Assembly (NCBI RefSeq): GCF_018780105.1
Contig: NZ_JADMKC010000002.1
Coordinates: 310,001 to 374,000, forward strand
Direction of reading: 5' to 3'
Origin: Thiobacillus sp.
GTDB lineage: Bacteria; Pseudomonadota; Gammaproteobacteria; Burkholderiales; Thiobacillaceae
Length of the DNA stretch: 64,000 nucleotides
A program made the position numbers and the translations under genes. The first letter of the stretch is position 1; every line of letters begins with the position of its first letter. The notes under the pieces are model-generated. The model made no database searches. It was not told where the DNA came from and saw nothing but the letters and a program-made list of their open reading frames with translations. Below, in pieces: positions 9,575 through 18,401 of the stretch.

Positions 9575-11401
9575 TCAGTGATCGTTCGCCTGCAGCCACT
9601 GTTCCAGCATCATCACCACCCAGATCATTACGCCGTAGTAGCTGGCGTGTGGGCCACGCTGCATCGCCAGCATGTGGTCGAGGTAGGCGGGCTGGATCCA
9701 GCCGCGCTGCTTGAAACTGGCGAGGCTGTCGCCGACGGTGTCGCCGAGTGGCGCGTATTGCGTGCTCCAGACGCCAAAGGGCAGGCCGAAGCCGTGCTTG
9801 CTCTTGTTGATGATTTTTTCCGGCAGCAGATCGGACAGCGCTTCCTTGAAGAACCAGCGCAGTTTCTGGCCGCGCACCTGATAGTCGACCGGCAGGTGAT
9901 TGGCGAAGGCGACCATGCGGTCGTCCAGCAGCGGGTAGCGCACCTCGATGCCGGCGGCTTCGGTCATGCTGTTCACCTTGCGCAGGTCGTTGTCGGCGAG
10001 GGTGAATTTAAGGTCCAGATGCATCATGCGGTTGATGTACTGGTCCGAGGCGGTGCGTTCGTAGACCTCGATCAGTGCGGCATCGGCGGCCGAGGGGTCG
10101 ACCGCGCGGATGAAGTCCGCGGTCAGCAACTGGTCGAGCGGGGTGCGGTGCAGGAAGTTGTAGCTTTCCAGCCGCAGCGGCAAGCCGATGTTGGCCTGCT
10201 GCACATAGCTTTTCAGTTTGGACAGCGGGAAGCGGCTGGACAGGCCGGGCAAGTGGGCGATCGGCTCGATCAGATTGCGGCGTAGCGCAGCGGGCACGCG
10301 GAAGTAGTTTTCGAACAGCTTCTGCTTGGCGTAACGTGCGTTGCCGCCGAAGATTTCGTCGCCACCGTCGCCTGCCAGCATGCGTTCGAAGCCGGCTTCG
10401 CGCGCGGCCTGGGCGCAAAAATAGGTGGGCACGGCGGAGGCATTGCCGAAGGGCTCGTCGTAGGCGCCGGCGATGACTGGAATTGCGGTGACGATGTCGG
10501 CGGGCTTCAGGTAGTACTCGTGCGGGCGGCTGGCGTAGCGTTCGGCCGCGCAACGCGCGTACTCCATCTCATCGAAGCCGGCGGCGTCGAAGCCGATGGA
10601 AAAGGTATCGACCGGCGCACCGCGCGCGGCGCTCAGCGCGCCGACGATGGTGGAGCTGTCGGTGCCGCCGGAGAGGAAAGCTGCAGTGGCCGGGCCGTCG
10701 GCGTCGCGCACTGCCTGATCCAGCACGCTGCGGAATTGTGCGCGATGGGTGGCGAACGGCGCCTCGACCGGGGTGTAATCGGCGTGCCAGTAGAAGCGGG
10801 TCTGGATCTGGCCGTTGCGGAAGCTGACAAGTTGGCCCGGCAGCAGTTTGCGCACGCCCCGATAGAGGCTGCGCGGCGCCGGCACGGTATGGAAATACAG
10901 GTAGTCGTAAATCGCCTGCGGGTCGATGGTGCGGCCGACGGCGGGATGCGCGGCCACGCTCTGGATGCTGCTGCCGAATACCAACTGGCCGCCGTGCTTG
11001 GCATAACACAGGCGTTCGGCGCCGACGCGGTCGAGCACCAGGCAGGCCTGGTGCTTGTGGGGTTCGAGCACGGCAAACGCGAAATTGCCGCGCATCAGGG
11101 TGGGCAGTTTTTCGCCGTGGCGCAGCCAGCCGTGGGCCACCGCCACAGCGGGGTGGCGTTCGCTGGCCAGCGCGGCGAGCTCGGCATCGAGAAAGACCGG
11201 CCGCCCGATCAGGCAGGCAGCGAGGCCGTTCTCGACATGGATGTCCGCCTTGCCGAAGCGCGAGCTGGCAGCCACGCCGAATGCCGGGCTGCTGTGTTCG
11301 TGCAGCGGAACGCCGGGCGCCAGATGGGCGGCCTGCCCCATTTGTTTGATCAAGTCCTGGTGCGCGCCGTGGTCGCCGAGCCAGCCAAATATGCCATCCA
11401 T
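9575..11401 (-). CDS. Asparagine synthase homologue lacking the glutaminase cysteine
   Basis: 608 residues from the ATG at 11401. The product begins MDGIFGWLG: the catalytic Cys2 of glutamine amidotransferases is Asp, and the RGPD and FNGEIYN glutaminase motifs are also absent. The synthase half is intact, with AFLSGGTDSSTIV as PP-loop, LAGDGGDEIFGG and VRYPLLDD. It could use free ammonia, another amine, or act as an adenylating ligase. The frame is open 66 bases further upstream, but no better start is seen and alignment with family N termini favours this ATG. It lies alone on the minus strand between two plus-strand EPS gene blocks, with a 135-base divergent spacer before the sulfotransferase gene. 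Confidence 0.85.
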   Translation of the reverse strand: MDGIFGWLGDHGAHQDLIKQMGQAAHLAPGVPLHEHSSPAFGVAASSRFGKADIHVENGLAACLIGRPVFLDAELAALASERHPAVAVAHGWLRHGEKLPTLMRGNFAFAVLEPHKHQACLVLDRVGAERLCYAKHGGQLVFGSSIQSVAAHPAVGRTIDPQAIYDYLYFHTVPAPRSLYRGVRKLLPGQLVSFRNGQIQTRFYWHADYTPVEAPFATHRAQFRSVLDQAVRDADGPATAAFLSGGTDSSTIVGALSAARGAPVDTFSIGFDAAGFDEMEYARCAAERYASRPHEYYLKPADIVTAIPVIAGAYDEPFGNASAVPTYFCAQAAREAGFERMLAGDGGDEIFGGNARYAKQKLFENYFRVPAALRRNLIEPIAHLPGLSSRFPLSKLKSYVQQANIGLPLRLESYNFLHRTPLDQLLTADFIRAVDPSAADAALIEVYERTASDQYINRMMHLDLKFTLADNDLRKVNSMTEAAGIEVRYPLLDDRMVAFANHLPVDYQVRGQKLRWFFKEALSDLLPEKIINKSKHGFGLPFGVWSTQYAPLGDTVGDSLASFKQRGWIQPAYLDHMLAMQRGPHASYYGVMIWVVMMLEQWLQANDH

Positions 11402-11536
11402 GGTGTGTCGTGTCAGAGTGATGCGGGATAATGCCCGCCAATATATAACGAGCCGGTGATCAGGCACGAATTCTGCTCACCAGGATTGGGATTGAATCCA
11501 TGTGCAGCCGTGCCGGTTCGCAAACAATGAAGGTCT

Positions 11537-12460
11537 ATGCGTGTGAGTGAATTTTTCGACAAGGTGAATAAAACGCTGACGCATCACGCGCGCCGGCTGC
11601 GGCGTGCGATGCGGGGCATGCGCTGGGATCGCTCGCGTCGGCCCGCCAGCCGCCCCATCATCGTGGTGGGCTGTTCGCGCGCCGGCACCACGCTGGTCTA
11701 CAAGGTCTTGTCCGAATCGCATGAAATCGGCAGCCTGCAGCGCGAAACCCATGACTACTGGACCGATCTGCACCCGCTGTCGGACAAGCACTGGGACACC
11801 CATGCGCTGGATGCCGCGGATGTCGGCGCGACAGACCGGGATGAGGTCAGCCGCTATTTCTATCGCTGGACAGGACACCATCGCTGGGTCGACAAGAACA
11901 ACCAGAACGGCCTCTGCGTGCCTTATCTGCAGGCGCTGTTTCCCGATGCGGTGTTTGTGTTCGTCAAGCGCAGCCCGGGCGACAACTTGAATTCCCTGAT
12001 CGAGGGCTGGCGCAAGCCCGACGAATTCGCGACCTGGTCGAACGACTTGCCGGCGACGGTGGCGGTGGAAAACGGCCAGCTCAGCCAGTGGTGCTTTTTC
12101 CTCGCCGAGGGCTGGCGCGACTATGTGAATGCGCCGGTCGAGGACGTGGCCGCGTTCCAGTACAACGCGATCAACCAGGCAATTCTCGATGCCCGTGCCG
12201 GGCTGCCGGCCTCGCAGTGGGTCGAAGTGTTTTACGAAGATTTTCTGCGCGACCCCGACGCGACGTTCCGCCGGGTGTTCGAGGGCTGCGGCCTGCGCTT
12301 CGATGCGGCCCTGCAGGCGCGTTGTGCGGAGGTGCTCGATACGCCGTTCAACGCGTTTTCCGAGATCCGGCTCGACAAGTGGAAGGACGGCCGCAATCGC
12401 GAAAAAATCGAGCGCGCGTTGCCGCAGGTGGCAGACGTGGCCGGGCGGATGGGTTACTGA
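11537..12460 (+). CDS. Sulfotransferase family protein
   Basis: 307 residues. IIVVGCSRAGTTLVYKVL near residue 41 is the 5'-phosphosulfate loop of PAPS-dependent sulfotransferases, and FVKRSPGDNLNSLIEGW near residue 145 is the 3'-phosphate site. The family moves sulfate from PAPS to a hydroxyl or amine, and here probably to an EPS sugar or lipid. An AAGG sequence precedes the ATG by a few bases. The stop overlaps the start of the deacetylase-like gene, so both are likely co-translated. Acceptor identity cannot be inferred. Confidence 0.82.
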   Translation: MRVSEFFDKVNKTLTHHARRLRRAMRGMRWDRSRRPASRPIIVVGCSRAGTTLVYKVLSESHEIGSLQRETHDYWTDLHPLSDKHWDTHALDAADVGATDRDEVSRYFYRWTGHHRWVDKNNQNGLCVPYLQALFPDAVFVFVKRSPGDNLNSLIEGWRKPDEFATWSNDLPATVAVENGQLSQWCFFLAEGWRDYVNAPVEDVAAFQYNAINQAILDARAGLPASQWVEVFYEDFLRDPDATFRRVFEGCGLRFDAALQARCAEVLDTPFNAFSEIRLDKWKDGRNREKIERALPQVADVAGRMGY

Positions 12461-13653
12461 TGGCAGTGTGGGCGTTGTTGCCGGCGCTGGTGGGGCTGCT
12501 GTGGGTGGGCGTGCTGCTGGCGTTCGCCGCACCGCTGGCGGCGCGCTGGCGCGAACCGGTGCTGAAGCATCCGGTGTTGATCATCGAAAGCGACGACTGG
12601 GGCGCGGGCGCCGTGGCGCAGGCCACGGCGTTGCGGCGCCTGGCCGCGCTGCTGCAGGGCGTACGCGATGCGCAGGGCCGTTCCGCCGTCATGACGCTGG
12701 GCGTGGTGCTGGAAGTGCCGGACGGCGCGCGCATCGCCGCGTCCGGGTGCGCGGACTATCACGCGCTGCCGTTGGCCGATGCGCGCTTCGACGGCGTGCG
12801 CCAGGCCATGCTGGAGGGCATGCAGGCGGGCGTGTTCGCTCCGCAGTTGCATGGCCAGTGCCACTACTGGCCGGCGGCCGTGATGGCCGCCGCGCAAACC
12901 GATGGCGCGGTGCGCAGTTGGCTCGCGGCAGCCGAACCCGCCGCCACCGAAGACCTGCCCTCGCACCTGCAAAGCCGCTGGGTCGATGCCGCCAGCCTGC
13001 CGTCGCGCGCCCTGCCGGCGGCTGCGGTGCAGGCTGCGGTGGCGGATGAGGCCCTGGCGTATCGGGCAGTGTTCGGCGAAGCGCCGCAGGTGGCCGTCGC
13101 CACCACCTTCGTCTGGGACGATGCGGTCGAAGCCGCGTGGCGCGCAGCCGGGGTCGAGGTGATCATCACCCCGGGGCGGCGCGCCACCTGCCGCGACGCC
13201 ACGGGCAAACCCGCATGCGTCGATGCCGCCATGCTGAGCGGTGAGCGTTCCGGCGCGGGACAAATCTATCTGGTGCGCGACGTGTATTTCGAACCGGCGC
13301 TGGGCCACGCGGCGCAGCGCCTGGCGCAGGGACTGCGGCAACGTACCCGGCAGGGGCGCGCCTGTCTGGTGGAAACCCACCGTTTCAATTTCCTGCGCGC
13401 GGCGGAAGCCAGTTTTGCCGCGCTCGACACGGCCTTGCATCAGGCTTTGCAGGCCTGCCCCGATCTGCGTTTCATGACGCCGCTGCAACTGGCCCACGCA
13501 CTCGGCGCCCGCGATCCGGGCTGGGTCGAAACCCGCGTGCTGCCGCGCCTGCGCGCCTGGTGTGCGCGGCTCGATGAGATCCCGCGCTTTCGCCGCATCG
13601 CGCAGCTCAGCGGGCTGGCGCTGCCCTTGCGCTTGCTGGGGAGGCCGGCATGA
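12460..13653 (+). CDS. Membrane-anchored polysaccharide-deacetylase-like protein
   Basis: 397 residues from the ATG at 12460, which overlaps the sulfotransferase stop (ACTGATGG context); the frame extends upstream, but only inside that gene. A hydrophobic N-terminal helix (about residues 4-26) is followed by IIESDDWG at 41-48, resembling the metal-binding Asp pair of NodB-type deacetylases, and by LHGQCH, giving an H-x3-H pair at 131 and 135. The rest does not match a classical NodB domain well, so activity is uncertain. It precedes a GT2 gene with ATGA overlap. It may trim or deacetylate the EPS; alternatively it is a non-catalytic relative. Confidence 0.6.
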   Translation: MAVWALLPALVGLLWVGVLLAFAAPLAARWREPVLKHPVLIIESDDWGAGAVAQATALRRLAALLQGVRDAQGRSAVMTLGVVLEVPDGARIAASGCADYHALPLADARFDGVRQAMLEGMQAGVFAPQLHGQCHYWPAAVMAAAQTDGAVRSWLAAAEPAATEDLPSHLQSRWVDAASLPSRALPAAAVQAAVADEALAYRAVFGEAPQVAVATTFVWDDAVEAAWRAAGVEVIITPGRRATCRDATGKPACVDAAMLSGERSGAGQIYLVRDVYFEPALGHAAQRLAQGLRQRTRQGRACLVETHRFNFLRAAEASFAALDTALHQALQACPDLRFMTPLQLAHALGARDPGWVETRVLPRLRAWCARLDEIPRFRRIAQLSGLALPLRLLGRPA

Positions 13654-14579
13654 ACGCGCGCTTTTCGGTGATCATTCCCGCCTACAACAGTGCAGCCACG
13701 CTGGCGCGCGCGATCGAGTCGGTACGCGCGCAAAGCTGGCCGGCGCACGAAATCATCGTGGTGGACGACGGCTCGACCGATGCCACCGCCGACATTGCGC
13801 GCCAGTTCGGCGAGGACGTGCGCCTGATCCGGCAGCCCAACAGCGGGGTGTCGGCGGCGCGCAACGCCGGGGCCGCCGCAGCAAGCGGCGACTGGCTGGC
13901 ATTTCTCGACGCCGACGACTGGTACGCGCCGGAGCGCATCCGGCTGCATGCCGAATGGATCGCCGAAGACCCCGGCCTGGATTTTCTGACCGGCGATTAC
14001 GAATACCGCGATGCGGCGAATGCGCTGCTCGGCACCTCGATGGCGCAACATGCGGCCGGACGGGCGATGTTGGCGAAATGCGGCGGCGCGTCGCGCGGGG
14101 TGATCGACACCCCCGCCGAGATCGCCGCTTTCGTCGCCGATCACTTCGGCGATACGCATACGCTATCGCTGCCGCGTGCGCGCTTTGCCGAGTTGGGCGG
14201 GTACCCAACGGGCTTCAAGGTGTGCGAGGACGTGCATTTCCTGGCCAGGCTAGTGGCGCACAGCCGCCGCATCGGCGTGGTGTGCCAGAGCCTCGGTGTC
14301 TACGTCATTCACGGCGGCAGCGCCACGCGTCGCGATCCGGTGGCGGCGCAGCGTGAAAATGTGCGCACCCTCGACGATCTGGCGCGACTGGCGGCGCAGT
14401 TTCCGCAACCGGTGCGGCAGGGTGTGGCAGCACGCATGCAAAGTGCGCGCTACAACCTCGGCTGCGCCTTGAGTAAAAGCGGCCAGCGTGGCGCGGCCAT
14501 TCGCGCCGTGCTGCCCTCGCTGGTCGACGCGCCTGGCTGGACCAGCGTGCGTCATGTTTTGTCGATGCTGAAAGGATGA
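13650..14579 (+). CDS. GT2 family glycosyltransferase
   Basis: 309 residues starting with FSVIIPAYNSAATLARAIES, then IIVVDDGSTDAT and LAFLDADDWYAPER, the nucleotide-binding and DxD motifs of a GT-A fold family 2 transferase. It probably adds a sugar to the EPS precursor at the cytoplasmic membrane. It is coupled to the preceding deacetylase-like gene by ATGA overlap and followed after four bases by the GTG of a GT4 gene. The C-terminal third has no membrane helix. Donor specificity is unknown. Confidence 0.86.
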   Translation: MNARFSVIIPAYNSAATLARAIESVRAQSWPAHEIIVVDDGSTDATADIARQFGEDVRLIRQPNSGVSAARNAGAAAASGDWLAFLDADDWYAPERIRLHAEWIAEDPGLDFLTGDYEYRDAANALLGTSMAQHAAGRAMLAKCGGASRGVIDTPAEIAAFVADHFGDTHTLSLPRARFAELGGYPTGFKVCEDVHFLARLVAHSRRIGVVCQSLGVYVIHGGSATRRDPVAAQRENVRTLDDLARLAAQFPQPVRQGVAARMQSARYNLGCALSKSGQRGAAIRAVLPSLVDAPGWTSVRHVLSMLKG

Positions 14580-14583
14580 TCCG

Positions 14584-15735
14584 GTGACTCGCCTGCTGGT
14601 GCTGACCGAACTGTTTTTGCCGACCAAGGGCGGCACCGCGGTATGGGCGGCCGAGGTGTACAAGCGCCTCGGCGGCAAGGCCATCCATATCGTCACCGCC
14701 GACGTGCCGGGGGCGGTGACAGTCGATGCCGTCCACCCCAACACCATTCACCGTCTCAGCCTCAAGCGTGTGGCCTGGCTGCGTCCCGAGTCGCTGGCGA
14801 TGTATGCGCGCTTCTTCTTCAAGTCGCTGGGCCTCGCGCTCAGCCATCGCTTCGATGCCGTCCACGCGTTCCGCGCCTTGCCGGAAGGCCTGGTGGCGTG
14901 GGCCGTGGCGCGGCTGACGCTGCGCCCGGTGGTGATCTATGCCCACGGCGAGGAACTCACCACCTGGGGACGCGGCGGCAAATATCAGGCGATGCGCTTT
15001 GCGCTGCGCCACGCCGACCGCGTGATCGCCAACAGCGAGCACACGCGTGACACCCTGTTGACGATGGACGTCGATCCCGCGCGCATCACGGTCATTTATC
15101 CCGGAGTCGACGTGGCCGTTTTCAGGCCGGGGCTGGAGGCGAATGGCCTGCGCGAAACGCTGGCCATTCGCACGGACGAAGCCCTGGTGTTTTCGGTCGG
15201 CCGCCTGTCGCGCCGCAAGGGCTTCGACCAGATGATCCGGGCGGTGGCGCAATTGCGTGCCGAAGGCAGGGCGCTGCGCTACGTCATCGGCGGAATCGGC
15301 GAGGACGCGGATTATCTGGATCGGTTGATCGCCGAGCATCAACTGCAGGACAGCGTGCATCGCATCGGTGCCGTGGGTGAGGCAGACTTGCCGCGCTGGC
15401 TCAATGCCTGCGACCTGTTCGCCATGCCCAACCGCGACATCAACGGCGACAACGAAGGCTTCGGCATGGTGTTCATCGAAGCAGCAGCCTGCGGCAAGCC
15501 CAGCCTGGCGGGCGAAGCCGGCGGCACCGGTTCGTCGGTGCTGCACCAGCAAACCGGCTTGCGGGTGGATGGCGAGTCGGTCGATGCGGTGGCGGCTGGT
15601 CTGCGCATTTTTCTGACCGCGCCGGAACAGGCGCGCGCGTGGGGGCAGCAGGCCCTGCAGCGGGTGCAACGCGAATTTGCCTGGGAGCGCGTGGCAGACA
15701 AGACCCGAAAACTGAACCTGAGCCAACCTGATTAA
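14584..15735 (+). CDS. GT4 family glycosyltransferase
   Basis: 383 residues from a GTG start at 14584, with AAAGGA ten bases upstream. The N-terminal domain begins RLLVLTELFLPTKGGTAVW and includes IYAHGEELTTWGRGGK. The C-terminal donor site shows SVGRLSRRKGFDQMIRAV and GDNEGFGMVFIEAAACGKPS, the GT4 E-x7-E motif. It is a GT-B retaining enzyme, likely extending the same EPS chain as its neighbours. A 16-base gap separates it from the next GT2 gene. No signal or membrane helix was seen. Confidence 0.87.
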   Translation: MTRLLVLTELFLPTKGGTAVWAAEVYKRLGGKAIHIVTADVPGAVTVDAVHPNTIHRLSLKRVAWLRPESLAMYARFFFKSLGLALSHRFDAVHAFRALPEGLVAWAVARLTLRPVVIYAHGEELTTWGRGGKYQAMRFALRHADRVIANSEHTRDTLLTMDVDPARITVIYPGVDVAVFRPGLEANGLRETLAIRTDEALVFSVGRLSRRKGFDQMIRAVAQLRAEGRALRYVIGGIGEDADYLDRLIAEHQLQDSVHRIGAVGEADLPRWLNACDLFAMPNRDINGDNEGFGMVFIEAAACGKPSLAGEAGGTGSSVLHQQTGLRVDGESVDAVAAGLRIFLTAPEQARAWGQQALQRVQREFAWERVADKTRKLNLSQPD

Positions 15736-15751
15736 CGCCCAATCGACGCCC

Positions 15752-16633
15752 ATGACTGATACTTCGCAAGCCTGGCCGGTCGCCGTATTCGCCCACAACG
15801 AGGCGCGCAACATCGTCGCCTGCCTCAACAGCCTGCAGGCCGCCGCCCGCCACCCGATCGAATGCCACGTGCTGGCCAATGCCTGCAGCGACCGCACCGA
15901 AGACTTGGTGCGCGACTATGCGGCGCGTCATCCGAATGTGCAGTTGCATTCGATCGCGCTGGGCGACAAGGCCAACGCTTGGAACCGGTTCGTGCACGAT
16001 TTCGCGTCGCAGGGAGCGTCGCATTATTTTTTCATCGACGGCGACGTGCGGGCGACGCCGGGTGCGCTCGACATCATGGCCGCGGTGCTGACGCAGCACC
16101 CGCAGGCCAACGGCGTGTCGGCCCTGCCGAAAAGCGGCCGCGGGGTGGCCGCATTCCAGCGCGACATGCTGAAGGACAACGGCGTGGCGGGCAATCTATA
16201 CGGCTTGCGCGGCACCTTTGTCGAACGACTCCGCGCGCAGGCGATCCGCATGCCGGTCGGCACCATAGGCGAAGACGCGCTGATGGGCGCGATGCTGAAA
16301 TGGGATCTGCGCGGCGATACGCGCTGGGACAACAGCCGCGTCGTGGTGGCGCAGGATGCCGGGTTCGAGTTCGATTCGGTGTCGCCCTGGCTGCCGCGCG
16401 AATGGAAAAAGTACTACCGGCGGCGCGTGCGTTACAGTGTGCGCGGCTACCAGAATAAAATGCTGGGGCAGGCCATTCAGCCGGCTGGCTTCGAAGCGCT
16501 GCCGCAGCAGGTGCGCGCGTTGTATGTGCGTTATCCCGAACTGCTCAGGCTGCAGTGGCGTGGCCTGAATACCCTTTTCGACTGGCTCGCGCTCAAGAGC
16601 ATCAATCTGGATCGGCAAAAAAATGACGGTTAA
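15752..16633 (+). CDS. GT2-like glycosyltransferase
   Basis: 293 residues. PVAVFAHNEARNIVACLNSL and the following LANACSDRTEDLV match the start of GT-A fold glycosyltransferases; FFIDGDVRATPGAL gives a DGD motif in place of DxD. GTIGEDALMGAMLKWDLRGD probably contains the catalytic acidic residue, as ED usually does in this fold. The C-terminal KYYRRRVRYSVRGYQ is basic and may contact membrane lipids. It ends the plus-strand EPS block of even composition; the next gene begins 21 bases later and is noticeably more A+T rich. Confidence 0.78.
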   Translation: MTDTSQAWPVAVFAHNEARNIVACLNSLQAAARHPIECHVLANACSDRTEDLVRDYAARHPNVQLHSIALGDKANAWNRFVHDFASQGASHYFFIDGDVRATPGALDIMAAVLTQHPQANGVSALPKSGRGVAAFQRDMLKDNGVAGNLYGLRGTFVERLRAQAIRMPVGTIGEDALMGAMLKWDLRGDTRWDNSRVVVAQDAGFEFDSVSPWLPREWKKYYRRRVRYSVRGYQNKMLGQAIQPAGFEALPQQVRALYVRYPELLRLQWRGLNTLFDWLALKSINLDRQKNDG

Positions 16634-16654
16634 CGGCAAAGGACCCAAGACAGC

Positions 16655-17464
16655 ATGAAAACTCTGACTCTTCATCGCGCCATGACAACAGGGGTGCTCA
16701 CAATATTGACGCTTGTCAGCATGCATGCGCACGCGGCTAGAAATATAACGGCGACCGAGATCGCAACATTACCGCCTTATTGCGATGCAAAAATAGGCAG
16801 CCAAACCCCTTCAGCCGTGAGCCACTGGGATAAAACCTTGGGCCATGGCAACTGGATACACATACATCACTATTGTGACGGTTTGATCGAGTTGAATCGG
16901 TATTTCAAGTTGGTGAGCGCTGCCGACAGGAAAGCGACTCTGGGTCGCGCGGTGTCGCAGTTTGATTACACCTTGAACGCGACCTCACCGGACTTTTCTT
17001 TGCGTGCCGACGCGCATTTTAATCGCGGCAGGGCACAGCTGTTACTCGGAAAAGATGGCCAGGCGTTAAACGATTTCTCGAAAGCCCTTGAATTGAATCA
17101 CGATATGCCCCCGGCCAGCATTGAACTGGCAAAGCTCTACAAGAAGCAGGGTAAGCAGACACAAGCGCTCGCCACGCTTAAATCAGGGCTGTTGTTGTCG
17201 CCTGCCCATAAGGGCTTGCGCCGGAATTACGAGGCAATGGGCGGGAATCTCGCTGATATCCCGGAATCGAAACCTGAACCCGCGCCTCAGACTGCAGCCC
17301 CCACCCCGATCGCAGCAGAAGCGCCAAAGCCCAGCGAACCGCCTGTCAGTCCTGCATCAGCCGTCCCCGCTGTGGTTGAGCCCAAAATTGGTAACAAAAC
17401 CAATCCCTGGTGCCGTTTTTGCCCCGACGGACCTGATGAAGCGGTTAAACCCAATTCGAATTGA
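16655..17464 (+). CDS. Exported TPR-repeat protein of unknown function
   Basis: 269 residues with a signal peptide (about 1-28, ending AHA). The middle holds TPR-like helices: ADAHFNRGRAQLLLGKDGQA, PPASIELAKLYKKQGKQTQA and TLKSGLLLSPAHKGLRR. The C-terminal quarter is proline/alanine rich and ends with a CRFC pair near residue 253. It is presumably periplasmic and binds a protein partner. It has no recognisable catalytic domain. Codon use is more A/T-ending than in the preceding glycosyltransferases, and it overlaps or abuts the next gene, so it may have arrived together with it. Confidence 0.7.
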   Translation: MKTLTLHRAMTTGVLTILTLVSMHAHAARNITATEIATLPPYCDAKIGSQTPSAVSHWDKTLGHGNWIHIHHYCDGLIELNRYFKLVSAADRKATLGRAVSQFDYTLNATSPDFSLRADAHFNRGRAQLLLGKDGQALNDFSKALELNHDMPPASIELAKLYKKQGKQTQALATLKSGLLLSPAHKGLRRNYEAMGGNLADIPESKPEPAPQTAAPTPIAAEAPKPSEPPVSPASAVPAVVEPKIGNKTNPWCRFCPDGPDEAVKPNSN

Positions 17465-17469
17465 CAATC

Positions 17470-18372
17470 ATGTTTTATACCCGGAAAAACCAGTTGAGAC
17501 GTTGGTGGTTTGACCTGCGTATGCAAGGTGTTTTGCGATCGCCCCCCTTGATTTTGGGCGATGCAGCGGCGCCACTTTTGCTGTCCCAGTTGCAGCACAA
17601 GGATGTGCTGATGTACCTGGCCGCAATCAAATCGTTTGCCAGTTACCTGGCCCCAGGAGAAGTTCATGTTGTTGATGATGGCAGCCTGACAAGCAAGGAT
17701 TGTGCGTTGTTAAAGTCGCACATCCCAAGTGTTCAAATTCACGCCTTGGCAGATTGCCGTGAGCCAGGTTTGCCAAAGGGCGGCACTTGGGAGCGTCTTA
17801 TTGCAATCGCGCGCTTGTCGCAGACGCGCTACGTGATTCAATTGGACTCAGACACGCTGACATTGGGGCAAATTGGTGAGGTTGCAGCAGCCGTCCGGCA
17901 AGCCAGATCATTCTGCATAGGCACTTGGGACACGCAGGATATCGAAGCCGTCATAGAGCGGGCGCAGCGTACGCGTAAACGATTAGGAGAGGGCCGTGCT
18001 CATATTCAGATGCTGGCGGAAGCGAATTTCGACCGCCTGCAGGATGCTGCAAACCTGAAATACGTACGGGGATGTTCGGGATTCTCCGGTTTTGCCCCGG
18101 GTGCCGGCAAGCTCGATTTGATGCTGAGTCTGTCTGGCCAGATGCAGGCTTTGCTGGGAGATCGTTGGCTGGAATGGGGTAGCGAGCAGGTGATGTCAAA
18201 TCTGGTGGTGGCGAACCAGCCGGATGCCATTGTGCTGCCCCACCCCGATTACGCGGACTGCACAAAAATGCAGCCAGGCACACGTTTTGTTCATTTCATC
18301 GGAACATGCAGATTTGTTGGGGGACGCTACGCTAGGCTGGTAAACCAGATGGTTTCACAAGAATTAAGATAG
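17470..18372 (+). CDS. Putative glycosyltransferase-like protein, family unclear
   Basis: 300 residues from the ATG at 17470; an alternative TTG at 17461 would overlap the TPR gene by four bases. KSFASYLAPGEVHVVDDGS and YVIQLDSDTLTLGQIGE resemble a GT-A fold, with DSD as a possible metal-binding DxD. RGCSGFSGFAPGAGKLDLML and HFIGTCRF lie further on. No close family was recognised. Position between EPS genes and an FkbM methyltransferase supports a glycan role but does not prove it. The gene continues the compositionally distinct patch. Confidence 0.55.
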   Translation: MFYTRKNQLRRWWFDLRMQGVLRSPPLILGDAAAPLLLSQLQHKDVLMYLAAIKSFASYLAPGEVHVVDDGSLTSKDCALLKSHIPSVQIHALADCREPGLPKGGTWERLIAIARLSQTRYVIQLDSDTLTLGQIGEVAAAVRQARSFCIGTWDTQDIEAVIERAQRTRKRLGEGRAHIQMLAEANFDRLQDAANLKYVRGCSGFSGFAPGAGKLDLMLSLSGQMQALLGDRWLEWGSEQVMSNLVVANQPDAIVLPHPDYADCTKMQPGTRFVHFIGTCRFVGGRYARLVNQMVSQELR

Positions 18373-18401
18373 GGAACAAGTCTTTTTAGGGGGTGATCGG
18401 A

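Noticed and set aside
11402-11420. GTGTCGTG sequence resembling the end of the 190-bp repeat
   Set aside because: Similarity stops after about eight to ten bases and no partner arm exists nearby; probably coincidence.
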